A stretch of 64,000 nt of DNA from Methanospirillum hungatei (GTDB taxonomy: Archaea > Halobacteriota > Methanomicrobia > Methanomicrobiales > Methanospirillaceae), in the NCBI RefSeq assembly GCF_019263745.1, contig NZ_CP077107.1, forward strand, positions 1,798,001 to 1,862,000, in the 5' to 3' direction. A program made the position numbers and the translations under genes. A model generated the notes under the pieces. It was given only the letters and a program-made list of their open reading frames with translations, was not told where the DNA came from and did no database searches. Shown one piece after another: positions 43,026 through 52,131 of the stretch (position 1 is the stretch's first letter; each line of letters begins with the position of its first letter).

Positions 43026-44177
43026 ATGCCCGAGGTCACAGTATATTCCACCCAGAACTGTCCCTATTGCAGACTGGCAAAAGCCTTTCTTGATAGAAAT
43101 AATGTCCCATACCGGTCAATAGATGTCGGAATAGACCGGAAAGCAGCCAAAGAAATGGTTGAGCTTTCCGGGCAATATGGTGTGCCGGTTATCGTTTCCG
43201 GTGATGAGGTTATTGTAGGATTTGACACAGACAGACTGAGGGAACTGTTCACATCTGAAAAGAAAACAGATCTTTTTGACGTTATCATTGCCGGAGCAGG
43301 TCCTGCAGGCCTTACTGCTGCCCTTTATTGTGTCAGGAAAAATTTAAAAACACTCATCATATCTCCAGATATCGGGGGTCAGGCACTCGAGAGTTGGAAC
43401 ATTGAAAATTACATGGGATACCGGATGATTACCGGTGATGATCTGATGGCAAAATTTGAGGAACAGATCAGAGAACTTGACATCAGAGTTGAGCTGGATC
43501 AGATCCAGTCTCTCCTTCCCACGTCCGGGGGATTTGCTATCAAAACTGTTTCAGACCAGGAATTCAAAGGAAAAACAGTCATTCTTGCTCAGGGTAAAAA
43601 ACCGAGAAAACTAGGGGTCCCAAAAGAAGACCAGTTCATCGGAAGAGGACTTTCAGTCTGTGCCACCTGTGACGGACCGCTCTTTCGGGACAAGGTTGTC
43701 GGTGTTGTCGGAGGAGGCAACTCTGCTCTCACAACCGCCCTTGAGATGAGTGGTATTGCTAAAGAAGTGCATCTTATTGTCAGAAGTTCAATCAGGGCTG
43801 ATGCTGTATATACTTCGCAATACGCGCAGAGACAGAATATTATAACCTATACCGGATATGAAATTACCGAACTCTCCGGAGAAGACCGGTTGTCAGAAGT
43901 TGTAATCAAGAACCGTGAAACCGGCGAAGAGAAAAAATTAAAATTAGACGGATTGTTCACAGAAATCGGATGGATACCAAATACTTCATTTGTTGATGGA
44001 CTACTCAAACTCAATGAACAAAAAGAGATTGAGATTGATATAAATTGTCGAACCAGTGCACCAGGAATATTCGCTGCAGGTGATGTTACTGCAATATCCG
44101 GAAAACAGATCATTATTGCATGTGGCGAAGGTGCAAAAGCAGCTCTGTCTGCATTTGATTACCTAATGACACGATAA
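43026..44177 (+). CDS. Glutaredoxin-thioredoxin reductase fusion flavoprotein
   Basis: This is a 383-residue protein. Residues 1-75 form a glutaredoxin/NrdH-like domain with CPYC (Cys12, Cys15). Residues 84-383 form a thioredoxin reductase-type flavoprotein with the FAD loop GAGPAG (90-95), the redox-active CATC (212-215), GGGNSA (229-234) and GIFAAGDVTA at the end. The HRRxxxR-type residues that hold the NADPH 2'-phosphate are absent (IVRSSIRA at 251-258), so the electron donor may be NADH, F420H2 or ferredoxin-linked. The fusion makes a self-contained disulfide reductase. It stands alone, and a T6 run (44196-44201) follows. Confidence 0.9.
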   Translation: MPEVTVYSTQNCPYCRLAKAFLDRNNVPYRSIDVGIDRKAAKEMVELSGQYGVPVIVSGDEVIVGFDTDRLRELFTSEKKTDLFDVIIAGAGPAGLTAALYCVRKNLKTLIISPDIGGQALESWNIENYMGYRMITGDDLMAKFEEQIRELDIRVELDQIQSLLPTSGGFAIKTVSDQEFKGKTVILAQGKKPRKLGVPKEDQFIGRGLSVCATCDGPLFRDKVVGVVGGGNSALTTALEMSGIAKEVHLIVRSSIRADAVYTSQYAQRQNIITYTGYEITELSGEDRLSEVVIKNRETGEEKKLKLDGLFTEIGWIPNTSFVDGLLKLNEQKEIEIDINCRTSAPGIFAAGDVTAISGKQIIIACGEGAKAALSAFDYLMTR

Positions 44178-44195
44178 CCAGGAAATACGTACTCA

Positions 44196-44201
44196 TTTTT
44201 T
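44196..44201 (+). terminator. Oligo-T terminator after the TrxR fusion
   Basis: A run of six T residues lies 19 bases after the stop codon. No hairpin accompanies it. Confidence 0.35.
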
Positions 44202-44319
44202 CCGATAAACCATTCCCATGCAGGAATAACCCGGATTCTCCTCTCTGTTTTTATCCAATCATCAGGAATTATTTAACATAATTCTTTTTTAAAAAACGGA
44301 ATGGAGATATAAACTATAA

Positions 44320-45594
44320 CTAACCATTACCAGCCAAAGGCTTATAGAATAATACAATCCGGTTTGTATTCGTTCCAACAGACATATTGTTTACTCCCCA
44401 GATATTTGCCGTCTTTGTAAAGTCCTGCTTATTAATAAGAACCCCGCAACACGAGAAACCTGCATGTATTCCAAGTGGGATAACATGTTCATCAAGTCTG
44501 ATCTTACCATTCCTGACTTCTCCTACCTCAAATGCTACATATCCACCTGGTTTTGTGATTCGGAATAACTCCCTGAATACATCCTGCATGATTGTTTCCC
44601 AGTCGGAGGTTTTTCTTGCAGTGGATATTTTTTTGCCAATAACTGCTGCATCAAGGCCGTTAAACCAGCACCGAAGCCAATTATCTGCTGCATACTGCAC
44701 AATATCCAGGAATGGAGGTGACGTTACTGTCAGTGATACACAGTTATCTTCGATCTCCGGGGTATATCTTGCATCACCGGTGAGAAAGAGGGAATTTTCT
44801 GCAGTCTTGACGAAATTCTCTTTTTGTTTCGGATCAATACCCTGCAGGAGTGATCTGGTTTTTTTGAGAATTATCTCCCTGACATCCCGGAATGGGGGAG
44901 TCTGATTTCTATCACGGTTGATTACAATCTGCCTTTCAGGTGAGACGGCCTGATTTGGAGGGAGTGTATAGACTGAAAAAAATCCTGATGAGTGCCCGGA
45001 AAGCCGGTTTGTAGCAACCATTCTGATCCACTGATCAACTGGATCACATTCTCCCCTGTTTGATCTGGATATGAGATATTCCCGTAGACTGCAAAGAGAT
45101 CTGAGCGTGTCAGGGTGGTAGAACATTGAAAGATCGAGATCACATCCGGGTGATGCAAGATCTGGGATTTCATATAGTCTGACACGTACTTGTTCCAGTG
45201 TTGGTGGGCTCAGTCGTGGTTCAGTCAGAATCCGGGACAGGGGATTTATGTCATTTGCTATAATTGATCGGCCAAGTAATGCTGCTTCAATTGAGGTAGT
45301 TCCCCGCCCGGAGAAGGGATCATAGACAACATTGCCAGGATCTGTTAAGAGAGTAATGAAAAACCGGGGGAGTTGGGGTTTAAAACAGGCACGATAAGAT
45401 ATCTCCTGAATTTTTGCTGCCTGTCGCTGACGGGCTGTCCAGAACTCATTCGTAAACCGGTGGTAGTTTATCCCCTGAATGGAAACGACATCACACACGG
45501 TGGCTTGTACTGGCTGCAATGTCGTCTGACCATCCTGGCCTGGCAACCTAAAATTTTGCAGATACTCATGGACGAAGGATGGTTCCCGTTTCAT
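44320..45594 (-). CDS. Orphan DNA methylase-like protein (N4/N6 amino-MTase fold)
   Basis: This is a 424-residue protein. The SAM-binding motif I, DPFSGRGTT (92-100), lies near the N-terminus, and the catalytic motif IV, TSPPF (291-295), is far downstream. Both have the sequence style of beta-class N4-cytosine/N6-adenine methylases, but in the reverse order, which suggests a circularly permuted enzyme. The middle (120-275) would be the target recognition region. No restriction enzyme is near. The ATG at 45594 is one base after the tfrB stop codon, so it is likely co-transcribed with tfrA-tfrB. An RNA rather than DNA substrate cannot be excluded. Confidence 0.78.
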   Translation of the reverse strand: MKREPSFVHEYLQNFRLPGQDGQTTLQPVQATVCDVVSIQGINYHRFTNEFWTARQRQAAKIQEISYRACFKPQLPRFFITLLTDPGNVVYDPFSGRGTTSIEAALLGRSIIANDINPLSRILTEPRLSPPTLEQVRVRLYEIPDLASPGCDLDLSMFYHPDTLRSLCSLREYLISRSNRGECDPVDQWIRMVATNRLSGHSSGFFSVYTLPPNQAVSPERQIVINRDRNQTPPFRDVREIILKKTRSLLQGIDPKQKENFVKTAENSLFLTGDARYTPEIEDNCVSLTVTSPPFLDIVQYAADNWLRCWFNGLDAAVIGKKISTARKTSDWETIMQDVFRELFRITKPGGYVAFEVGEVRNGKIRLDEHVIPLGIHAGFSCCGVLINKQDFTKTANIWGVNNMSVGTNTNRIVLFYKPLAGNG

Positions 45595-45595
45595 A

Positions 45596-47041
45596 TCAGA
45601 GTTCTGCTGGTTTTTTTCCAAGTGCTTCAACGAGAACGGTCATAAGATTTTTAACCGGCCGATCACTGTGTTCCTGAATATGGTATTCGCAGAATGGACA
45701 GATGGTCACAACAATATCAGCACCGGTTTTATTAATCGCTGTTCGTCGTAACTCGCCAAGCGCTGCTGCTTCATCCGGGAGTCCGGATCTTACTCCACCA
45801 CCAGAACCACAACACTGGGCAGGCATCTCTACAAACCGTTCTACTGCATCTTTTAGGATCTCACGCGGCTGCTCTGTTATCTGCTGACCGTTCATCAGGT
45901 GACAGGGATCATGATATGTAGCAGTGACCGGAACTTTTGTAAGTGGGGGCAGTCCTGTTTCTGTCAGAATCTCAGAGACATCTTTTACTTCAAACGGAGT
46001 CTCGTAATCATGCTTGAGGGTTGCCCCGCAACCGGCACACATCGTCATGACTGTTTTAATTCCTCGATCCTGAAATGCCTTGATATTCCGTTCTTTAATC
46101 TCATCGAGAAAAGAAGTCTGACCAGTTCTTATCAGTGGAGAACCACAACAAACCTGCTCTTTTGGAATGATCACCCTGATTCCGGCATGTCGCATGACCT
46201 CGATCATATCCAGTGCACGTTCAGGGAGTCTTGCATTAAACATGCATCCAGAGAAGAAACCGACTTCCCGTTTGACTTCTCCATATGGCTCTATGACTTC
46301 ATCAACAAGATCGAGGAAAACATGTTTTCCGGACTCAACACTTCTCCCGGTTGTCCGGACCAGTTCTGCAACCTCCTGGTGGCGAGGAAGAGTGAGACCT
46401 TCGCGGTTTGCTATCTCCCGAAGTTTTTCAATGGCTTTTCCAGGAGTTTCAATATCTTTCGGGCATACACGCCAGCACCGGTTGCAACTCGTACAGGTGA
46501 AAAGACCCTGGGAAATTGCTTCACGAATCCTGTTTCCTGGTTCTCGTGGATCAAGAGCAATCCGCATCTGTGAACGCATCGAGGTAGGTCCAAGAAAGTC
46601 AGTAACCTTCATCGCAGGACAGACAGATACACAGGAGAGACATTCTATGCAATCACGAAGAGGTTTCATTTTTGCTACTTCATCCTGTGAGGGAAGTGTG
46701 CCACATGTGCAGGTATGAATACGGGGAATAGATGAAATTCCGGAGATAAGATCTACCATTAAATCCTGGATAACCGGGAGATCCAGCGGCTCAATCACCA
46801 TTCCCTCCTTCGCTTCTTCAGTGCAGGCAAGAACTGGCTCACCATTCACTTTTACAGCACAACTTCCACACTGACCAGCCCGGCAACTGGACCGGTATGC
46901 AAGAGTCGGATCCAGAGCATGGATAGCATCAAGGACATTTAAAACCCGGGCCCCTTCTTCAACATTTACCTGCCAGGGTTCCATTCGGGGTACAGAATCA
47001 GTCTCAGGATTAAATCTGGAAATCGTCACATTCATCTGCAT
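45596..47041 (-). CDS. tfrB: Thiol:fumarate reductase subunit B
   Basis: TfrB carries the thiol-oxidising half of methanogen thiol:fumarate reductase, which reduces fumarate while oxidising CoM-SH and CoB-SH to the heterodisulfide. The 481-residue protein has an N-terminal [2Fe-2S] ferredoxin domain (CRAGQCGSC), two [4Fe-4S] motifs (CIECLSCVSVCP, CTSCNRCWRVCP), and C-terminal CCG domains as in HdrB (GFFSGCMFN...CCGSP and CAGCG...CCGSGGG). Its ATG overlaps the tfrA stop codon by one base with GGAG upstream, so both subunits are coupled. Confidence 0.94.
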   Translation of the reverse strand: MQMNVTISRFNPETDSVPRMEPWQVNVEEGARVLNVLDAIHALDPTLAYRSSCRAGQCGSCAVKVNGEPVLACTEEAKEGMVIEPLDLPVIQDLMVDLISGISSIPRIHTCTCGTLPSQDEVAKMKPLRDCIECLSCVSVCPAMKVTDFLGPTSMRSQMRIALDPREPGNRIREAISQGLFTCTSCNRCWRVCPKDIETPGKAIEKLREIANREGLTLPRHQEVAELVRTTGRSVESGKHVFLDLVDEVIEPYGEVKREVGFFSGCMFNARLPERALDMIEVMRHAGIRVIIPKEQVCCGSPLIRTGQTSFLDEIKERNIKAFQDRGIKTVMTMCAGCGATLKHDYETPFEVKDVSEILTETGLPPLTKVPVTATYHDPCHLMNGQQITEQPREILKDAVERFVEMPAQCCGSGGGVRSGLPDEAAALGELRRTAINKTGADIVVTICPFCEYHIQEHSDRPVKNLMTVLVEALGKKPAEL

Positions 47042-48663
47042 CAGGATCTCCTCCGCTCGATGGTAGCTCCAGTCCTGGTGAGTATTGTATGCCCAAATGG
47101 TGAATTCTTACTATCCCAATCCTGTATTATGTCGGTTCTGACATGGGCACCTCGTGATTCATCCCGAAGTATTGCTGCCGTTACAATCAATCGTGCTGTG
47201 TCAATCATATTCCTGGTTATGCAACAATCAATAAGCCCGGAAGGGTCAACTGCTTTGAGTTTTTTTCTGGATAAATGATCCAGACCCACTTTCGTCTCTT
47301 CAAGAACAACTTTACTTCGAAAAATTCCCGCCCCTCTCCACATGATCGTCTGCAGTTCGTGTTTGACAACATCAGGAAGAACATCACCAGACAGATACCC
47401 ATCCATCATTGATAATGCGGCACCTACCTGATCCTGTGGTGCGGAGATATTCTGGACACTGGCTTTTGATGCAGATCCTCCAGCACGAGCACCAAATACC
47501 TGTGTTTCTGCAAGTGCATTTCCTCCAAGACGGTTTGCTCCATGCACACCACCGGCAGCTTCTCCACAAGCATAAAGACCAGGCAATGTGGTCTGGCAGA
47601 AGGGATCTATCCGGAGTCCTCCCATGATATGATGTGCAGTTGGTGCAACTTCCATCGGTTCTGTCCGTATATCAACACCATATTTCAGGAACTGCTCAAG
47701 CATCACCGGCAGGCGCTCTTCAATCTGCCTGGCAGGGAGATGGGAAACATCAAGCCATACTCCGCCATGTGGTGTGCCTCTTCCCTCCATGATCTCAGTT
47801 GCACAGGCCCTTGCCACAACATCCCGGGTAGAGAGTTCCATTTTTACCGGGTCATACCGTGCCATAAAACGTTCACCAAGAGAGTTTTTGAGAACACCTC
47901 CTTCTCCCCTGACTGCTTCAGTTACAAGTCTTCCCCGGGCATCCCATGGATAGACAGCTCCGGTTGGATGAAACTGAATCTGCTCCATATCGATCAGCTC
48001 AGCTCCTGCGCGCCACCCCATGGCGTACCCGTCTCCAGTCCCGCTGGTGGAGTTTGTGGAGATGTCAAAGACACGTGTCCCTCCACCAGTTGCAAGGACT
48101 GTGGCATCCGCAAGAAACGTGTACAATCGTCCTTTCCGGTCAAGACCCAGTGCACCAATTACCCTGCCTTCAGATACCAGGAGATCAAAAGCAGCAATCT
48201 CATGACAAATTCGAACATTGGTTCCAGAAAGACGTTCCATCAGCGTGATCATCATCTCATGTCCGGTCCGATCACCAGCATAACAAGTCCGGGGAAAACA
48301 TTGCCCGCCAAAGGGACGTTGACAGATAGTGCAGGAATCGGTAACATCAAACACTGCTCCCCAGGAGATGAGATCATTCATTCGCAGGGGGGCCTCTTCT
48401 GTCAGAACGCGAACGAGATCCTGATCATTCAGGTACGCGCCGCCTTTCATCGTATCAGCAAAATGATCCGAGATATTATCCTCCTCGTTCATCACGGCAT
48501 TATATCCGCCCTCAGCCATGATGGTGCACCCACCTTTTCCAACAATAGTCCGTGAAATTAGAACACAGGTTCCGGCTGCAGAGGCTTCAATAGCAGCCCG
48601 GACTCCCGCACCCCCGCTCCCGATAACCAGGACATGGGACCTGATGATCTCCTGAATCTGCAT
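47041..48663 (-). CDS. tfrA: Thiol:fumarate reductase subunit A (fumarate-reducing flavoprotein)
   Basis: TfrA is the FAD-bearing subunit, homologous to succinate dehydrogenase/fumarate reductase SdhA. The start at 48663 (MQIQEIIRSHVLVIGSGGAG) gives 540 residues; the frame extends upstream to 48726 without support. FAD and catalytic motifs include IGSGGAGVRAA, GGYNAVMN, IQFHPTG, RGEGGVLKN, TAHHIMGGLRID and HGANRLGGNALAE. Fumarate made into succinate probably supplies 2-oxoglutarate synthesis. A TATA-like element lies about 30 bases upstream. It is divergent from aspartate kinase. Confidence 0.94.
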   Translation of the reverse strand: MQIQEIIRSHVLVIGSGGAGVRAAIEASAAGTCVLISRTIVGKGGCTIMAEGGYNAVMNEEDNISDHFADTMKGGAYLNDQDLVRVLTEEAPLRMNDLISWGAVFDVTDSCTICQRPFGGQCFPRTCYAGDRTGHEMMITLMERLSGTNVRICHEIAAFDLLVSEGRVIGALGLDRKGRLYTFLADATVLATGGGTRVFDISTNSTSGTGDGYAMGWRAGAELIDMEQIQFHPTGAVYPWDARGRLVTEAVRGEGGVLKNSLGERFMARYDPVKMELSTRDVVARACATEIMEGRGTPHGGVWLDVSHLPARQIEERLPVMLEQFLKYGVDIRTEPMEVAPTAHHIMGGLRIDPFCQTTLPGLYACGEAAGGVHGANRLGGNALAETQVFGARAGGSASKASVQNISAPQDQVGAALSMMDGYLSGDVLPDVVKHELQTIMWRGAGIFRSKVVLEETKVGLDHLSRKKLKAVDPSGLIDCCITRNMIDTARLIVTAAILRDESRGAHVRTDIIQDWDSKNSPFGHTILTRTGATIERRRS

Positions 48664-48782
48664 TACATACAGGTCATAACCAGACCATCTTTGTATTTTT
48701 GGTAATACATCACCAGGAGAGATCATCTTTCAGCATCCCTTTTGAGAAAAAACAACACATAGTAACGGAGAGTTGCACCTGC

Positions 48783-50180
48783 ATGAAACTCATCATGAAG
48801 TTTGGGGGCACTTCTGTCCAGAACGCAGAGTCAGTCAGAAGGGCTATAGATATTGTATATGACCGATTTTCCAGGCATGATCATCTGGCAGTTGTAGTTT
48901 CTGCAAAAAGAGGGGTCACTGACCGGTTGATTTCCTGTGCAGAAGCGATGGTTACTTCACGGGATGCAGAAGAGATATCTGATCTCATCTCATTTCTCAT
49001 CGAGAATCATCTGACTACCTTACAAGAAGTCGCTCCTGATTTTTTCCAGGAAACCAGTGAGATAATCACCCGGCGCATAGAAAACCTGCGTGATTTTCTT
49101 TATGCAGTCTATCATCTCAGAGAACTTACTGTCAGATCCCGTGATTACATCATCTCATTTGGTGAACGCCTCAATGCACCGATCATAAGTGCTGCACTTC
49201 GTCAGCGCGGAATACCATCAATGGTACTTGACGGATGTGAAGCAGGGATTCTCACCACAGAAAACCATGGAGATGCTATCGCTCTGCCTGCCGGGGAAAC
49301 ACGTATTAAAACCCGTCTTGAACCGATCATTGAACATTCAGTCCCGGTCATCACCGGTTTTATGGGATGTACAGAAAAAGGGGTAGTTACCACACTTGGC
49401 AGATCAGGATCAGATTATTCAGCCACAATCATTGGTGCTGCCCTGGACGCTGATGAGATCTGGATATGGACCGATGTGGATGGCATCATGACAACCGATC
49501 CCAGGATGGTCCCAGAAGCGCGGGTTATTTCCCGTATCTCCTACATCGAGGTAATGGAGCTCTCATACTTTGGGGCAAAGGTCATGCATTCACGGTCCAT
49601 TGAACCAGCCATGCAAAAGGGAATTCCAGTCTGGGTCAAGAATACCTTTAATCCGGACTATCCGGGAACGGTTATCGAAGGCGGGGAACTCAAAGACTCA
49701 CGCGTCGTAAAAGCCATCACCTATATCGACAAAGTTGCAGCGATTACTATCACCGGAGCACAGATGGTAGGAAGACCAGGAGTAGCCAGGCACATATTCA
49801 CCCTGCTTGCTGAGCATCAGATTAACGTGATGATGATATCACAGGGCTCATCTGAAGCAAATATTACCCTGATCATCGAAGCACAACAGGTGAAAACTGC
49901 CATGGAGGCATTACTGCCATTAAAAGAGCGGTGTGTATTCAGGGACATTACTGCTAATGAAGATGTCTGTGCTGTCGCAGTAGTAGGTTCAGGAATGGCG
50001 GGCATGGCAGGCACTGCTGGACGGACATTTTCTGCACTGGGAAAAGCCGGAATTAACGTGATGATGATTTCACAAGGTTCATCTGAAGTAAATATTTCTT
50101 TTGTCGTCCGACAACAGGATGGCCCATTAGCAGTCCGGATATTGCATGATGAATTTAATCTCATGAATGAAGAGGTATGA
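48783..50180 (+). CDS. lysC: Aspartate kinase
   Basis: Aspartate kinase phosphorylates aspartate, the first step to lysine, threonine and methionine. The 465-residue protein starts at the ATG 48783 (MKLIMKFGGTSVQ); upstream frame is non-coding. It has the kinase domain (KFGGTS, TLGRSGSDYSATIIGAAL, WTDVDGIMTTDPR) and two C-terminal ACT domains for feedback control. Each ACT has INVMMISQGSSE, and the coding DNA for these segments is nearly identical (49821-49865 and 50052-50096). It is coupled to purM. Confidence 0.95.
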   Translation: MKLIMKFGGTSVQNAESVRRAIDIVYDRFSRHDHLAVVVSAKRGVTDRLISCAEAMVTSRDAEEISDLISFLIENHLTTLQEVAPDFFQETSEIITRRIENLRDFLYAVYHLRELTVRSRDYIISFGERLNAPIISAALRQRGIPSMVLDGCEAGILTTENHGDAIALPAGETRIKTRLEPIIEHSVPVITGFMGCTEKGVVTTLGRSGSDYSATIIGAALDADEIWIWTDVDGIMTTDPRMVPEARVISRISYIEVMELSYFGAKVMHSRSIEPAMQKGIPVWVKNTFNPDYPGTVIEGGELKDSRVVKAITYIDKVAAITITGAQMVGRPGVARHIFTLLAEHQINVMMISQGSSEANITLIIEAQQVKTAMEALLPLKERCVFRDITANEDVCAVAVVGSGMAGMAGTAGRTFSALGKAGINVMMISQGSSEVNISFVVRQQDGPLAVRILHDEFNLMNEEV

Positions 50181-51175
50181 GCATGGAGCAGGACGCATAT
50201 CGGGAAGCAGGAGTAGATATTGATCTTGAAGCTGCGGCAGTCAAAAGTCTCATCTCCGAATTGACCTACCGAAGGAAGGGCGAATTCAGTATGGCATCAG
50301 AGATAGGTCATTTCGCAGGATTTGTCTCTTTTGGAAAATATGTCCTTGCCATGGCAGTTGATGGAGTTGGCACAAAAATGCTGGTCGCTGATGCATTGCA
50401 GAACTGGTCTACGGTGGGTATTGACTGTATTGCAATGAATGTCAATGACCTGTATGTTATGAATCTTGAGCCAATTGCATTTGTAGACTATATTGCCACA
50501 TCTGAACTGTCTCATGATCAGATGAAGCAGATCGGTAAAGGTCTCAATGAAGGAGCAAAACTTGCGAACCTCTCAATACTGGGAGGTGAGACAGCAACGC
50601 TAAAGGGGTTGGTGACAGGTCTTGACCTTGCCGGAGCATGCCTTGGTATTCAGGAAAAAGAAAAGGTCATCACAGGTTCAGCCATTGTTCCAGGCGATAT
50701 TATGGTTGGCATTCCTTCATCCGGTATTCACAGCAATGGGTTGACACTTGCCCGCCGGATGGTAGAACAGCATGGATCATATGATGAACGCCTGCAATCA
50801 GGAGAAACACTCGGGGAAAGTCTTCTAAAACCAACCCGTATCTATGCAGATGTCCTGCGGATTTGTGAAGAAACAGACGTACATGGAATGTGCCACATCA
50901 CTGGTGGCGGCCTTTTAAATCTGAACCGTCTCGGAGAATTCGGGTATATATTCGACTCACCCCTTCCACCCCAGGAGATTTACACCTGGATTGTACAGAC
51001 CGGCGGGATATCTGAACAGGAGATGTACCGGACGTTTAACATGGGTATGGGATATGTTATCATCATGCCACAAGAAGGCGTGAACACTGTCAAAAAATAT
51101 TATCCTGATGCTCAGGTTGTTGGAAAAATTGAGAGAAGTCCGGGGATATCACTCAACGGGAAAAAACTATTTTAA
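50177..51175 (+). CDS. purM: Phosphoribosylformylglycinamidine cyclo-ligase (AIR synthetase)
   Basis: PurM closes the imidazole ring of AIR with ATP in purine synthesis. The protein has 332 residues with VDGVGTKMLVADAL, NVNDLYVMNLEPIAFVDYI, GGETATLKG and GIPSSGIHSNGLTLAR. Two starts are possible: the ATG at 50177 overlapping the lysC stop codon, or the ATG at 50183, which is seven bases after GAGGT and so slightly better. The end overlaps the convergent ZPR1 gene by four bases. Confidence 0.95.
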   Translation: MSMEQDAYREAGVDIDLEAAAVKSLISELTYRRKGEFSMASEIGHFAGFVSFGKYVLAMAVDGVGTKMLVADALQNWSTVGIDCIAMNVNDLYVMNLEPIAFVDYIATSELSHDQMKQIGKGLNEGAKLANLSILGGETATLKGLVTGLDLAGACLGIQEKEKVITGSAIVPGDIMVGIPSSGIHSNGLTLARRMVEQHGSYDERLQSGETLGESLLKPTRIYADVLRICEETDVHGMCHITGGGLLNLNRLGEFGYIFDSPLPPQEIYTWIVQTGGISEQEMYRTFNMGMGYVIIMPQEGVNTVKKYYPDAQVVGKIERSPGISLNGKKLF

Positions 51176-51696
51176 GAGTTATCTGGACAATAAGTCCCCT
51201 TTTCAGCTTTTTCTGAATCAATCAACGAATTTCCATGTGGATCTTCAATGATAAGAGTGATGCTTCCTTTCCCATTTTGAAGATTTACAATTTTCTCTTT
51301 TAAAGAAAGAGCATTCCTTCGCTGTATATCATCACCATCAATCAGGACACCATCAAGAACCTTGTCAATTCGGAGCAGAACGCCCTCAACATTTGACACA
51401 AATCCTTCACATGCCGGACCAGGATCAATCTCAACACCAAGTTCAGGTATGATTATTTTTCCTGCGCTACTTCTGACCACACGGACCGAGAGGTCATCCT
51501 CACAGCACGCACAAAAGGTATACCGGACTGGTTCATTTGTGGTGATATTCTGCACATCAGAAAACCGGTAGCCGCAGTCAGGACAGGAACAGGTAATTAT
51601 GAGAATATCTGAAAAATAGGGTATATTCTCGGTCTTATAGAGCCAGTCAACCTCCTCTCCACAGGACGGACACGTTCCTCTGACTTCCTGTTCCAA
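51172..51696 (-). CDS. ZPR1 zinc-finger domain protein
   Basis: This 174-residue protein is the single-module archaeal form of ZPR1. It has a zinc finger with CPSC and, after about 24 residues, CSCPDC, and a beta-rich domain (VRYTFCACCEDDLSVRVVRSS, GVEIDPGPACEGFVSNVEGVL in part). Eukaryotic ZPR1 has two such modules and binds eEF1A; the archaeal function is unknown. It lies two bases after the SepF gene, forming an operon. Confidence 0.9.
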   Translation of the reverse strand: MEQEVRGTCPSCGEEVDWLYKTENIPYFSDILIITCSCPDCGYRFSDVQNITTNEPVRYTFCACCEDDLSVRVVRSSAGKIIIPELGVEIDPGPACEGFVSNVEGVLLRIDKVLDGVLIDGDDIQRRNALSLKEKIVNLQNGKGSITLIIEDPHGNSLIDSEKAEKGTYCPDNS

Positions 51697-51698
51697 GC

Positions 51699-52061
51699 TC
51701 AGGCACCGCCACCGATGCGGTCACGGGATATTTTTACATTTTTCGGGGTGATTATTACATATTGTTGATCCCCAAGACCAACAATATCCCCGTCTACATC
51801 CCGTGCAACCTGATAGAAGTCTTTCATAACCCGTTCATAATTGATTTTGTCCATTTTCAGACGAGTAATATCAACAATTACAATATTCCCGTCATATACC
51901 TGATCTTTTACGATCTGACTTTCCCGCAGACCTGTAACCGTGGCGACCTTAACAAGAAGGGCTGGGTTCTCACTGAGTTCATACTCCTTCAGGGTGAGAT
52001 CTTTATATTCGTCCGGGGAAGAGGTATCCTTGCTTCCGAAGAGAAGGTCGCGAAGTCCCAT
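51699..52061 (-). CDS. sepF: SepF-like cell division protein
   Basis: This is a 120-residue protein. The N-terminal MGLRDLLFG is an amphipathic membrane-binding helix. The SepF core (about 30-115) has KVATVTGLRESQIVKDQVYDG, GNIVIVDI and VARDVDGDIVGLGDQQYVIITP. In archaea with FtsZ, SepF is the membrane anchor of the FtsZ ring. A TATA-like CTTTATTAC about 25-30 bases upstream suggests a leaderless mRNA shared with the ZPR1 gene. Confidence 0.92.
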   Translation of the reverse strand: MGLRDLLFGSKDTSSPDEYKDLTLKEYELSENPALLVKVATVTGLRESQIVKDQVYDGNIVIVDITRLKMDKINYERVMKDFYQVARDVDGDIVGLGDQQYVIITPKNVKISRDRIGGGA

Positions 52062-52131
52062 ATAAGAACCTTTTCTGTCAGTTGTAATAAAGATACTGGT
52101 TTTTCAGGCCTGATGGGCGTCCTTTCTCATT

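Noticed and set aside
45899-46718. Long plus-strand frames (224 and 183 codons) antisense to tfrB
   Set aside because: They mirror a clearly real iron-sulfur protein gene. They are shadows caused by codon bias.
47542-48555. 337-codon plus-strand frame antisense to tfrA
   Set aside because: TfrA is complete with all flavoprotein motifs on the other strand; the antisense product is His/Cys/Pro-rich and without family likeness.
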